Shown here: one piece after another, positions 34,790 through 45,711 of the stretch
Numbering within the stretch: the first letter of the stretch is position 1
How the letters are laid out: every line of letters starts with the position of its first letter
NCBI GenBank assembly: GCA_025738555.1
Contig: JAOVFP010000020.1
Location: 1,550,001-1,614,000, forward strand
From: Cyathus striatus
Lineage: Eukaryota > Basidiomycota > Agaricomycetes > Agaricales > Nidulariaceae
Direction: 5' to 3'
DNA: 64,000 bases
The notes under the pieces: generated by a model
The model's database searches: none
Told to the model about the DNA's origin: nothing
The model's input: only the letters and a program-made list of their open reading frames with translations
Program-made: the position numbers and the translations under genes

Positions 34790-36431
34790 TCAATTGTAGT
34801 ACGTAACTGGAATACCATTAACAAGTTCCACCTGTTCCCCATTCTCCTTCTTCTCCATCTTATTCTCATCACTCAGTCCATATACAATCGTGCGTCCCTT
34901 CCTCCACTGCTCCATCGTCGGTGCGTCCTTTTCATTAAATCTGCTAGTGATACCTACGCGTTGGAGAACTGGACTATCTTTCAGGGGGACAAGTTTTATG
35001 TCGTCGTCCGTATGGCAGAAGTAGTAGAGTCCGAGGCGGGTGTATGCTCGTTGGTCTTCTGGTGGTTGGACGACTCTGCGGAGTATTGATTGGAAGACTC
35101 TATGAAAAAGATACCTATATTATTACTCTTACCTGTGAATTGTTGGCTTGAAGAAGCCGCCTGAGAGGAATTCAAGTGTATCTCCAGTGTTGATAATCTG
35201 AACGAACGTAAGAATGTGTATTATTAAAGGAATGACGATTTGCATACAAGGGCATTTTCGACGTGTCGCACCCACTTCCAAGTACCATCTTTAGTTAGAG
35301 TCTGTAACGCAGCGACTGGTTGACTATAAAGAATTGACACGGTTCCGATATCTAATTTATGCATCCGTTAGCGTCGCGTTTACTAACAATATAACTGCAC
35401 AAACGAACCTGTATGGCCTTTCATCCACACATTCTTGGTCTTCAGTTCGTCGTCTTCCGACCTTGGATGACTTAATTCGGGGTTGTATAAGACATATAAA
35501 GGCAAAGGTATAAGAATATGATACTCACTACTTCATAAACAGAACTGCACGTTACCATTAGTAACGCTGGTGCTTCAGTTATTGTCCAAGTTCTTACCGT
35601 AAGTTTCACCTCTGCTCGGCCTACAAAAATTGTGCATATTAACGAAGGTTTCCTCCGGTAATTCTAGTATAAGTGCTAGAATTCTATGCGATGTTTAGCA
35701 TTGCCATATTTAATAATCACAAGGTGGATACCGTAGGATGGGATGCAACACATTCAAGTGATTGTGCTTCGCAAACGCTTCAATTTCAGGAATAAATGGT
35801 CGAATTGTTTCCGGGTGTTGTCGTCTTGTAACATCATGGTTGACTATCGTATCCAATTTCATGAACTGTGAAATGTACTTCAGGCGAATTTTACGAGCTG
35901 GTATAATGTTCGATTTGATCTCGGACTCCGTTATCTATCACCTACAACTGGTTTAGCTTAACCTATTCATTTATTAGAGAACCCGGGAATAGTACCCAAC
36001 ATTGCCGCAATTTATATCCTTGATAAGATCCAGTCTCTTTTATATTTCCAATGTAGGTATTCTTCTCCTCGTCTGATGTTTGGGAGAAAGGTATATCTCC
36101 TATGTCTAGCATTCGGGATTTCTGTAGCCCATTTTGAAAAATATTTTACTTATATTTACTTGGAAATCTGCTCACTTGTTCAGGTGTATACCCATGATTA
36201 ATGGCATAAAAAAATCCATGGTTAAATAGAGCATCTTGAACTTCAGGTGCAAGTTCTCGCAGTCCGCTCTGTGTCGCTGCCTTGGAGAGATCTATAATTG
36301 GAAGATCCGCATAATCCACTAGAATGAATCATCTTCGATGATATTTGATCTTTGGGAATTATAAATGTTTGCTTACGATCTGCTTTTGTTGGAGGTGCAG
36401 GTTCGTAGTGAGGTACTTGTAGCACGGCCAT
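34790..36431 (-). CDS. 2OG-Fe(II) oxygenase, IPNS-like, tandem copy 2
   Basis: The closest relative of copy 1, with the same exon order. It starts MAVLQVPHYEPAPPTKAD, then DYADLPIIDLSKAATQSG and FFYAINHGYTPEQ, and ends with RFNEKDAPTMEQW and VELVNGIPVTYYN. The iron-binding HTD and FKPTIHRV segments are kept. One oddity: the donor that follows the EHY codons reads GC (near 35893) where copy 1 and copy 4 have GT, so this intron needs a GC donor or a different splice choice. It is otherwise open, but expression of a full-length protein is less certain than for copies 1 and 4. Confidence 0.8.
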
Positions 36432-36855
36432 ATTAACTGGCAACGAGAAGGTAAAGGGAAAAACAACGACGCCTTCTGAGAAATCGGATATTTAAGCCTT
36501 CAGCTGGTCTTTTTTAATGCCTAGCCTTAATGCCCACAGTAATCCATTATATCGATAGTCACCAGGCTAACACCAAGTAAGGGCCTGTTCGGTACAATGG
36601 GCTGTGCAACCCCTAAAGATTTAGCTTCCTTTTGCTAGTGTCGCTTCATTTTGAGGCCTGAAATTATTGTGATTCCATGTGATCCATATTACATGTTTGG
36701 TGTAGAAGAGATAGCTCTTTTATAGTGCAATTCGATGATGTCTGTCAAGGTCGCAAATGTTGAAGTCCAACTGAGGAGGTGAGCTGGGCGACCCTTATTC
36801 CGAAGAGCAAATTAAATGACAAATACCATCTGCACTACCAACCGAAAATCCGTAC
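36432..36855. other. Spacer between oxygenase copies 2 and 3
   Basis: 424 bases holding the copy 2 promoter (ATATTTAAGC near 36488) and the copy 3 3' end. No gene. Confidence 0.5.
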
Positions 36856-38471
36856 TCAATTATAACGCGAAACCGGAATGCCACTGATAAGTTCCACAAG
36901 CGCCTCATTACCCTTCTTCTCCATCTTCCCCTCGTTATATTGCCCATACGCAATTGCTCCATCGTCGGTGCATCCTCTTCATCAAATCTGCTGATGATAC
37001 CTACGCATTGGAGGCTGGACTGTCTTTCAAGGGGGTGAGTATTACGCCGTCGTCGGTATAGCAGAAGTAGAAGAGTCCGAGACGGGTATGGGTTCGTTGG
37101 TCTTCTGGTGGTTGGACGACTCTGTGAACTGTTTAGTGGAAGATGCTATGCAGAAGGTGAAATCCATACCTGTGAATAGTTGGCTTGAAGAAGCCACCTG
37201 AAAGGAGCGCAAGTGTGTCTCCGGTATTGATAATCTAAAAGGAAAATAAGGATGCGTGTCAGCAAGCTCCAAAGATGCGGCATAGAGTTATACCAGAGCA
37301 TTTTCAATGTGCCGTATCCACCTCCATGTGCCATCCTTAGTCAAAACTTGTAAACCTGCGACCGGTTGACTGTAAAGAATCGAAATGTTTCTGGGGTCTA
37401 ATTTTTGTATTCGTTAAAGTGTATGTGTGTTGTAATATTATCTTGGACGAACGAACCTGTATGACCGCTCAGCCACGCATTGTCGGTCTTTAATTCTTCG
37501 TCTTCGGATCTAGGATGGCTTATACCGAGGACATACTAATCAGATATATGATATCATAGTTGTGACCATGGTGGTTCTTGCTATTTCATAAATCGAGTTA
37601 CACTCTGCTGTAAGTAACAGTACTTAGAATGAAAAATGAAATTCCATATCATAAGTTTCGCCTCGACTTGGTGTACAAAAGCTATGCATCTTAACAAAAG
37701 TTTCTTCCGGCAATTCTAGTATAAATGCTAGAATTCTATACAGTACTTGACGAAGTCATAAATCTACCATTTAAAATATCGATGCCTTAGGATAGGATGC
37801 AACACATTGAAGTGATTGTGTTTTATAAATTCTTCGATTTCTGGATGTTGTCGATTTGTAACATCATGTTAACTATCATGTCCATTAATGGCATGTGAAA
37901 GGATACTTGAAGAGATTATACGAACTATTGTAGTGTTCAATTTGATCTCGGACACCGTTTCCTATCAACTAAGTACAACTGATTTAGCTGAACTCAAATT
38001 TTAACAGTTTGAAAAAGTACATACCGAATATTGCCTCAATTTATATCCTTGAAAAGATCCAGTATCTTTGATCTTCGCGAATAGGCATTCTTTTGTTCAT
38101 CCGATGTTTGGGAGAAAAGTAAATCTGCTATATCCATCATACGGGCGGTCTGTAGCTGTAGCCCGATACATTACACATCAAATACCCATGGAACTCACTA
38201 GGGAATTACTCACTTGTTCAGGTGTATACCCGTGGTTGATGACATAGAAAAAACCATGTTCCAATAAAGCGTCTCGGACATCAGCTGCGAGTTTTTGTCG
38301 CCCGTTCTGTGTCGCTGCTTTGGACAGGTCAATGATTGGAAAATCGGCATAGTCCACTAGAAGAAACCATTGTCAACGATATTACTGTAATCTTTGAAAT
38401 GTAAACGTATGTTTACGATCGGCTTTCGTGGGAGGTGCAGGCTCGTAGTGAGGCACTTGAAGGACAGCCAT
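36856..38471 (-). pseudogene. 2OG-Fe(II) oxygenase, tandem copy 3, frameshifted
   Basis: The gene is recognisable over its full length: MAVLQVPHYEPAPPTKAD, DLSKAATQNGRQ, EETFVKMHSFCTPSRGETY, GHTD and FKPTIHRVVQPPEDQR. Near 37013 one base is missing compared with the three sister copies (their AAC is GC here), which shifts the frame and gives an early stop just after the DSP residues. Beyond the shift the old frame continues to the usual ISGIPVSRYN end, with a further in-frame loss of about six residues in the WRKGR region. The catalytic residues precede the lesion, so a shortened protein lacking the last 55-60 residues could still be made. Decay seems likelier. Confidence 0.75.
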
Positions 38472-38746
38472 ATTATCTAGCAGTGTCTGTAACGTGGAGG
38501 TAATATGTACAGTGGCCGACAATGCAGGTCCTTGATACTGCTTGGGGCACCCGGCTAGTCTTTTAAAATCATACTTAACCTCAGCAGTCGCAATGATGCA
38601 TCGGATCGATAACCACTGGTGGGCCAACGACCACATAAGAATTGAGCTTCCTTCCAACACTCTTCTGTTCCATTCATTTGGAGTTAGAAGGGATGATTCT
38701 TTTATGCAGCAATTAATCATCTGCACTACCAACCGAGAATTCATAC

Positions 38747-40391
38747 TCAGTTATAATGCGAAACCGGAATACTATTAACAAATTCCACTTGCACACCATT
38801 CTCCTTCTTCTCCATCTTTTTGTCATCAGTCTGCCCATATGTACTCGTCCGTCCCTTACGCCACTGCTCCATCGTTGGTGTATCCTTCTCATCAAATTTG
38901 CTGGTGATTCCTGCGCGTTTGAGGACTGGACTGTCCTTCAAGGGAGCAAGTTTTACATCGTCATCTGTGAGACAGAAGTAATAGAGTCCGAGGCGGGTGT
39001 AGGTACGTTGGTCCTGTGGAAGCTGAACGACTCTGCGGAGTGTTAATTGAACGGCGCTACACAGGTGATATTCGCACCTGTGAATAGTTGGCTTGAAGAA
39101 TCCACCTGAGAGGAATTCAAGCGCATCCCCAGTATTGATAATCTAAAAAGGAAATCAAGAATGCATGATAACGAGTTCCAGAAATACGACATGGCTGATA
39201 GACGTACAAGAGAATTCTCAATGTGTCGCACCCATTTCCAAGCACCATCCTTAGTTAAAACTTGCAATGCAACGACCGGTTGACTGTGAAGAATTGTTAT
39301 GGTTCCTAAGTCTAAAGTATGCATCCATTAAAGCATACGTAGCAAGTAATAACATTCTGGGATGAACGAACCTGTATGGCCTCTGAGCCACACATTTTTG
39401 GTCTTCAATTCCTCGTCTTCCGGTCTTGGGTGACTAAATTAGGCATCGCGTAAGACGAGTTTAGAAAGGCAGATGTGAGACCGCAATGCTTACTATTTCA
39501 TAAATCGGACTACAGTTTTTGATGAGTGCTAAAAGAATCACAATCACCAGGAGAGCTACGTACCGTAAGTTTCACCCTTGCTTGGCCTACAGAAATTGTG
39601 CATATTAACGAAGGTTTCTTCTGGTAATTCCAATATAAGCGCCAGAATCCTATATGATATCGTCAAATTCAATGTCACAATGTACCAAGCTCTTAACCTT
39701 AAAATGGGATGTAAGACGTTGAGGTGATTGTGCTTTATAAATTCTTCAATTTCGGGAATAAATGGACGAATGGTTTCTGGATGTTCTCGTCTTGTAACAT
39801 CATGGTTAACTACCAATTTAAATTAATGAATTGTAAAAGGACGTTCGAAGAGGATCCACGAACTATTGTAGTGTTCAATTTGATCTCGGACACCGTTTCC
39901 TATCAGCTGCAAACAGTTCAGCTGAAATATTTAGACTGTTCGTAGGAAGTACCCAATATTGCCGTAATTTATACCCTTGATATGATCCGGTATCTTTTAT
40001 TTTTGCAAGATAGGTATTCTTCTCCTCACCCGATGTTTGGGAGAAAGGGATATCCGCTATGTCCAGCATATGAGCAGTCTGTAATCCGATATATTCGAGA
40101 TTAAATAATTATATGGAGTACACTGAATAGCGACCCACTTGTTCGGATGCATACCCGTGGTTGATGACGTAGAAAAAGCCATGGTTGAATAAAGCGTCTC
40201 GGACTTCAACAACGAGTTCTTGTCGCCCGTTCTCTGTCGCTGCTTTGGACAAGTCAATGATTGGCAAATCAGCATAATCCACTGGAAGATATCATCGTCA
40301 ACGATACGAGTCTTCGAAATAAAGACATATGCTTACGATCGACTTTCGTGGGAGGTGCAGGCTGGTAGTGAGGCACTTGAAGAACAGTCAT
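38747..40391 (-). CDS. 2OG-Fe(II) oxygenase, IPNS-like, tandem copy 4
   Basis: It starts MTVLQVPHYQPAPPTKVD at 40391. Segments in order are DLSKAATENGRQ, FFYVINHGYASEQ, MLDIADIPFSQTSGEEK, VNHDVTRREHPETIRPFI, ILELPEETFVNMHNFCRP, the iron-binding LRGHTDLGTITILHSQP (His-x-Asp, with an intron inside the Asp codon near 39312), FKPTIHRVVQ and a tail ending VEFVNSIPVSHYN with TGA at 38747. All splice joints checked have GT-AG ends. It is more divergent than copies 1 and 2 and groups with copy 3 by its end sequence (PVSxYN). It appears intact. Confidence 0.87.
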
Positions 40392-41143
40392 GTTAGCAGT
40401 GGCTAGCAGGCACAGGGGCTGATATTTATGCAACCTATAAAGCGCTCAGCGGGTCTTTTCAATCATACTTAACCTCAACGTTTACAGTGATGCATCGTAT
40501 CGATAGCCACTGAGTACTGGAGTACTAGCAGGTCAATACCAAGTTTGCACCAAGTAGCAATTTAGCTTCCTTCCAACTTCCTTCTGTTCCATTCCAGTTC
40601 CATTTTGGAGCCAGAAAATGGGAAACGTATGCTTTACGACTTCATGAGGTCTACGACAGTTCTGTGCACAGGGAGGATATCATTTATCGAGAAACCCGAG
40701 GATGTTGGTCGGTGTCAAGGTTAAGTCAAGGTCACGGTCGAAGTTCGAACTCGAAGTCTAACTGTGGACTTCAGACAGTGGAGAATTTTCGAGCTCAGAA
40801 CACTCCGACACGGAGAATTGCGGTCGATTCTCCGTATCGTCTACTCCGACTGCGCGTCTCACGACCTCCCACGATGTTGAACTCGTGAGCCTTGCGTCAG
40901 CCCGTCTCTGGCCGTCCTCATTCTATCTCTGTCCACTCAACCTGTTATCTAGCCTATCACATCTGCTGATTAATTTCATTTCCCAGCACAACGTCGTTCG
41001 AATTCCAGAAACATGATAAATCGTATCTCGTTGGCGCCTGGGAGACGTTTTCCAGGACCATACTTTTACATTGAAACCCGAGCTTTAGACCTTAAGGGTT
41101 CATCGTAGTCCAATTAACTTGTTGAGATACTTGCGCGTTATCC
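40392..41143. other. Intergenic region between oxygenase copy 4 and amidase
   Basis: 752 bases between divergent genes. The end near 40392 has a CTATAAAG stretch on the plus strand around 40435. No gene is supported; the open frame at 40664-40888 has no features. Confidence 0.5.
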
Positions 41144-43329
41144 ATGTCGAGCGAAACCCCACCCTGGAAAGCCCTCATCGTCGAAAAGTGTGCTAGACAG
41201 CAAGCGACGATCCCCAAAGAATGGCTACTCAAGAACCCACCATCTGAAGATGTCCTCGACGTGACGAACATCCCGGAGACTTGCGGACTACTATCAGCAA
41301 AAGAGATAGAGATCACTAATACGTATGTGGACGTGCTGTTGTTGAAGCTCGCGAAAGGTACGTGGACGGCGGTGGAGGTTACGACTGCGTTTGCAAAGAG
41401 GGCTGTTATTGCGCACCAGTTGGTATGTGAGCTTGTTAAAAAGGTATCCTCGAGACTAATGAACTACCAGACGAATTGCCTTACTGAGCTTTTCGTTGAC
41501 CGTGCGCTCGTCAAAGCCACAGAATTGGACGCGTACAGGAAGAAGACAGGAAAGACCATCGGTCCTCTTCATGGTTTGTTCTACTTACACATGCTGTCCT
41601 CCACAACTTGATATCCCACTAGGTTTGCCAATATCGCTGAAAGACCAAATCAATATTGAAGGTCTCGAGTCTACTATGGGTACGACTCTATTCTTCACCT
41701 CCATCCTCTGCTTCTGACACTTTCCGTACTCAGGATACGTTTCATGGATCGGCAAATTCGCAGAGAAAAGCTCTGTCTTGGCTGACATCCTCGAATCAGC
41801 AGGCGCGATCCTATACGTGAAAACCAACATCCCGCAAACCCTCATGGTACGCACATTCCTCCCTTGCGTAGTACCAAAAACCAACAAACTACGCAGTGGC
41901 CCGAGACGTTCAACCATATCTTCGGGCGCACCTATAACCCACACAACAGGTCCCTGACGTCCGGTGGATCGTCCGGAGGGGAAGGGGCTTTAGTTGGTAA
42001 GCTTTCTATTCGATCGTCGTACCGCTCAACCTAACTCTTCCATAGCAATGAAAGGTAGTCCTCTAGGTGTAGGATCCGATATCGGAGGGTATGCCTTTCT
42101 CTCTTCGCCCTCCTCCCTCCCTCTGTTAACCCTATGTCAGCTCGATCCGCATCCCCGCAGGATTCTGCGGTACATACGGCCTCCGACCCTCATACCACCG
42201 CGTCCCCTACGCCGGCTGCGTCAACAGCATGGAAGGGCAAGACTCTATCCCCTCCGTCCTCGGTCCACTTTCCACCAGCATAGGCGGCATCAAAGCATTC
42301 ATGCAAGCTGTTATAAACCAACAACCATGGCTTAAAGATCCCCTTGCCATAAGGAAAGCGTGGGACGAGTCTGCTTACAAGCTAGGAGAGCACGGGAAGG
42401 GGACTGGGAGGTTATGCTTTGGGTTTGTGTGGGACGATGAGGTTATTCGACCGCATCCGCCTGTCTTGCGAGGGTTGAGGGAGGTGAAAGCTGCGTTGGT
42501 TGCTGCTGGACATAATGGTTTGTGTTTCTTGCCTATGTTTGAGGTCTTATGGCTAAAGGGAAGACAGTGATCGACTGGAACCCCCTCAAACACGGTGAAA
42601 TCTTCCCCCAAGCCAGCAAGATCTGGGGTGCAGCAGCAGCAGAAGACTACGCAACGACCATTGCAGCGACTGGCGAACCGCTGATCGAAAGCATGTCCCT
42701 CCTCGCTTCAGACCCCGACGCTAAAGTCGAGCGCCCTGCGTTCCGTCCTCCCCTGGACTCCAAAGGTCTATCATCTTATCAGCTATGGCAGATTCAAAAG
42801 AGAAGAAAGGAGTTGAGGGAGGAGTATGCAGCTTATTGGAATGCGAGTGTTGAAAGGACGGGCACGGGTCGCCCGGTCGATGCGTTGATTACGCCTGTTG
42901 CACCGTATGTTGCACCGCCGCATGGGTTGAATAAGTGAGTTCTCTGCTGTTAGGAAAGCCAAGGAGAGATGGCTGACGATGTGAGTAGGACTGCGAGTTA
43001 CACGATGGTTTGGAACGTGCTTGATTATCCAGCACTTATTATGCCTGTGTCGAAGGTTGATTTAGAGCTTGATAAGCCTGTTCCACCGCATGCGTTTTAT
43101 GGGAAGGCGGATAAGGAGAATTATGAAAGCTGTACGTTCTCGATACTTCCCACTTTCCTCTTCGAGATACTTAAGACTAACGTTACTCTTAGATAATCCG
43201 ACTACGTATAAGAATGCCCCGATATGCATTCAACTTGTTGGGAGGACGCTTGAAGAGGAAGCGGTTATTGGTATGGGCGAGGTGATTGATGAGGTGTTAA
43301 AGAGTAAGAATGGGAAGGCGAGATTGTAG
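41144..43329 (+). CDS. Amidase (amidase-signature family, fungal acetamidase-like)
   Basis: Hydrolyses a carboxamide to acid and ammonia, probably for nitrogen use or detoxification in the cytosol. Ten exons (41144-41422, 41471-41573, 41623-41679, 41734-41846, 41897-41996, 42046-42088, 42141-42517, 42559-42934, 42989-43131, 43193-43329) join in phase to 575 residues, the normal size for fungal amidases. The Ser-cisSer-Lys triad is visible: Lys134 in GLPISLKDQ, the cis-Ser in SGGSSGGEGALVA (about 209-210) and the nucleophile Ser233 in GSDIGGSIRIPAGFCGTYG. The C-terminal segments TASYTMVWNVLDYPALIMPV and NAPICIQLVGRTLEEEAVI are family-typical. No signal peptide. The repeat array starts only 66 bases after the stop codon. 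Confidence 0.92.
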
Positions 43330-43471
43330 TGCCGAGTCTGAGTCTTGCAGTCATCGAATTAAATGTATTTTTATGTTTACTGTGTACTAAGCTTCGCAGG
43401 GAATGTTCATCTTTCAAAAGTTCGAAGTCCCACTTTTTCCGCTTGACGCTGAAGTGTGATGTATGCAACAA

Positions 43472-43549
43472 GGGTAGGTTGGCTGAACTACTACATGACG
43501 CTTGGGAGTGGTGGATGGCGCATGTTCGAATCATGGCAGGCAACATACT
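43472..43549 (+). repeat. tRNA-like module with T-run (block A1)
   Basis: An A-box-like TGGCTGAACT and a B-box-like TGTTCGAATCA are separated by about 33 nt, and a run of seven T (43584-43590) follows. The A2 copy (51084-51158) has a full A-box match TGGCTGAACTG and nine T (51182-51190). This resembles a type 2 RNA polymerase III unit. Confidence 0.5.
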
Positions 43550-43676
43550 CATACAAGCAACTCGAATCAATCTCAGATTCCAGTTTTTTTCCTTTTGCTG
43601 TTGTTCTATGATGAAATAGAAACTTCAAAGTCTTCAAATGTTAGGTTTTAACTTACTTCTCCCGCTTAGATGACAG

Positions 43677-43747
43677 GACAAGCTCGCTGAATTGGCCACC
43701 AACTAATGGTATAATGAACGTTTGGTCGAAACACAGTCAGCTTGTTC
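43677..43747 (+). repeat. tRNA-like module with complementary ends (block A1)
   Basis: ACAAGCT at the 5' end pairs with AGCTTGT at the 3' end; GCTGAATTGG lies in the D-arm position. Total about 71 nt. In the A2 copy (51274-51344) the 3' arm is AACTTGT, so one pair is weakened. Confidence 0.5.
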
Positions 43748-43887
43748 TTGGATACCGGTGATACTGTAGTCCGATATATCTTTTGTTCAAGTTGTTACTC
43801 AGGACAAGAAACTACATTATAAGGACGGAATTCTTTTAATCTGTCTTTACATGGCACTCAGGAGGCAAATAAAACCAATTGGAACAA

Positions 43888-43954
43888 GAACGAGTTGGCT
43901 GAATTGCTAGATGGCCTTGAACTCGCAACGGTGCTCGAAACAGTTGACTCGTTC
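43888..43954 (+). repeat. tRNA-like module, perfect 8-bp end pairing (block A1)
   Basis: GAACGAGT (43888-43895) is fully complementary to ACTCGTTC (43947-43954). TGGCTGAATTG fits the A-box pattern and GTGCTCGAAAC is a degenerate B box. Both arms are kept in the A2 copy (51485-51551), although other bases have changed. Confidence 0.55.
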
Positions 43955-45711
43955 ATCTCTCAGAATCCGAATATTTCTTTTGTGATCAACTATCAAAACT
44001 TTAACTAGATCCCTCCCTCAAGACCAAGATTCGTTATTCTCTCTTCTCCCACTTGCTACATGATAATCATCATGTACTTAAATAAACCAGCGGCATGTAT
44101 CGAACAAAGACCTGTTGGCTGAATTGCTGAACGGCGCCTGGCAATTCGCGCTGCTGTTGATCGCGATGCTAGTGGAGGCATGTTCAAAGTACAGTCAACT
44201 TGTTCATAGGAGGCTGAAACGAACGATAGCTTTTTGCCATTTCATTACAACGAACTTGAATCCGCGCTTCGATTCCCATGGAAACTTTAACCTCGCTTGA
44301 GCTTGAAGATTGAAACATTTCCCAGGGCCACTTACTACGTGAAACTCGAGTAGACAAATAAAACCAATGTCATTTATCGAACAAGGACTTGTTGACTGAA
44401 TCGCTAGATGACCGACCGTCAGCTCGACACACAGCGATAACTTTGCATGGATGATGTACGCATGCTTGAAACACGTTGGAATTCAAATTCGGTCAATTAC
44501 TAAAACTCGTTCATTGCTGATGAACATTGTAGTGTCTTTTGCTCGTGCTCAATATCAATGAATTCAATACTAATGGAACTGATTTTTAGGATAAAGGCAT
44601 TTGCATTAGACCTGACTCAATATAAGTATAATACTCGAGCATTCGAGCGCTTGCACATTTCATAATTATTCTACTTTGAATGAACTGAAATGAGCCGATG
44701 TCATTTATCGAACGTCAAGTTGTTCGTTTATAATAACATTCGTAAGATGATCATGATTCAGATGTACATGGGGTTCCAAACTTTTGCTGTTGTTCCACTC
44801 GAATGCAGTGAAATCTTTAAGTGCTTATTTCGCTTTGTAGCTCCATTTCCCTTTTAAAATATATGCCATTCTTCAACATGAATGAATATTAATAACATAG
44901 TAGTAGTACGACAACATCTGATATCATGATCAAAATGCTGGCTGAGCTGTTGGTACCAGATGACACCACTCGAAAGCGAGTAGCTGCGGTTCGTTAAGGA
45001 ACCAATAAGTTGAACACAATGACTCTTTGCCAGTGTGTAAAATACTTCAACAAGCTACTCAAGAGTTACTGCTCAGCTACGCTTCATTTATTTAACTATG
45101 CAGTTCACAAAATGAAGGATTGAAAATTGATTGAAAAAGCGTCCACTTACCCATAAAACTCAATAGATAGAAAGGACATCTTAGGGGAGTTGTTACGCTT
45201 TGAAACTAAACATGTCCATCCGCTTAAGGTAGTCTCATAATTTTTTCCGTTTCTTCCAACTAACTTAGTACTCGCGTATATTTTCATTAGATCGCTCTTC
45301 AAATACAAGAGTGTGTTGTCCCAACAGCTCTGATGCTAGCTGAGCTAGATTTCAGGGGGACACAAGCGACGATTCGAATTCTCGAGCACTCATTTGACTG
45401 TTGAGACTGAAACAACATTTCAAACTTTTTATTATATATATTTAGTTCGCAGTGACGTTGTCTCAAGCACACCCCGCAAATCACCATAACCTCAGAAATC
45501 AGAAGAAGTACTTTACCCATTCAAACCCCATACCAGAGAGTGCTTTTCTAGAGGACTGTGAAGGCTATAGCACCAGTTTAGCTAAAGTCGAAGGACACAG
45601 TTCGAACCAAAGTACTTCCATAATGGTGCGATATGGTGGCATATACCAACATTTTTTGAATGTACTACATAGTACACATATATATTATGACCCTGACTCT
45701 AAAGCATGAAG

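Larger units (their letters stand above)
43396..44378. repeat. Repeat block A1 of the higher-order array
   Basis: Nearly identical and collinear with 51007-51974 (A2), starting abruptly at GCAGGGAATGTTCATC just after the amidase gene. It contains four tRNA-like modules, near 43472-43549, 43677-43747, 43888-43954 and 44102-44214. Differences from A2 are scattered substitutions and small indels. No coding capacity is supported; short open frames coincide with modules. Confidence 0.85.
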
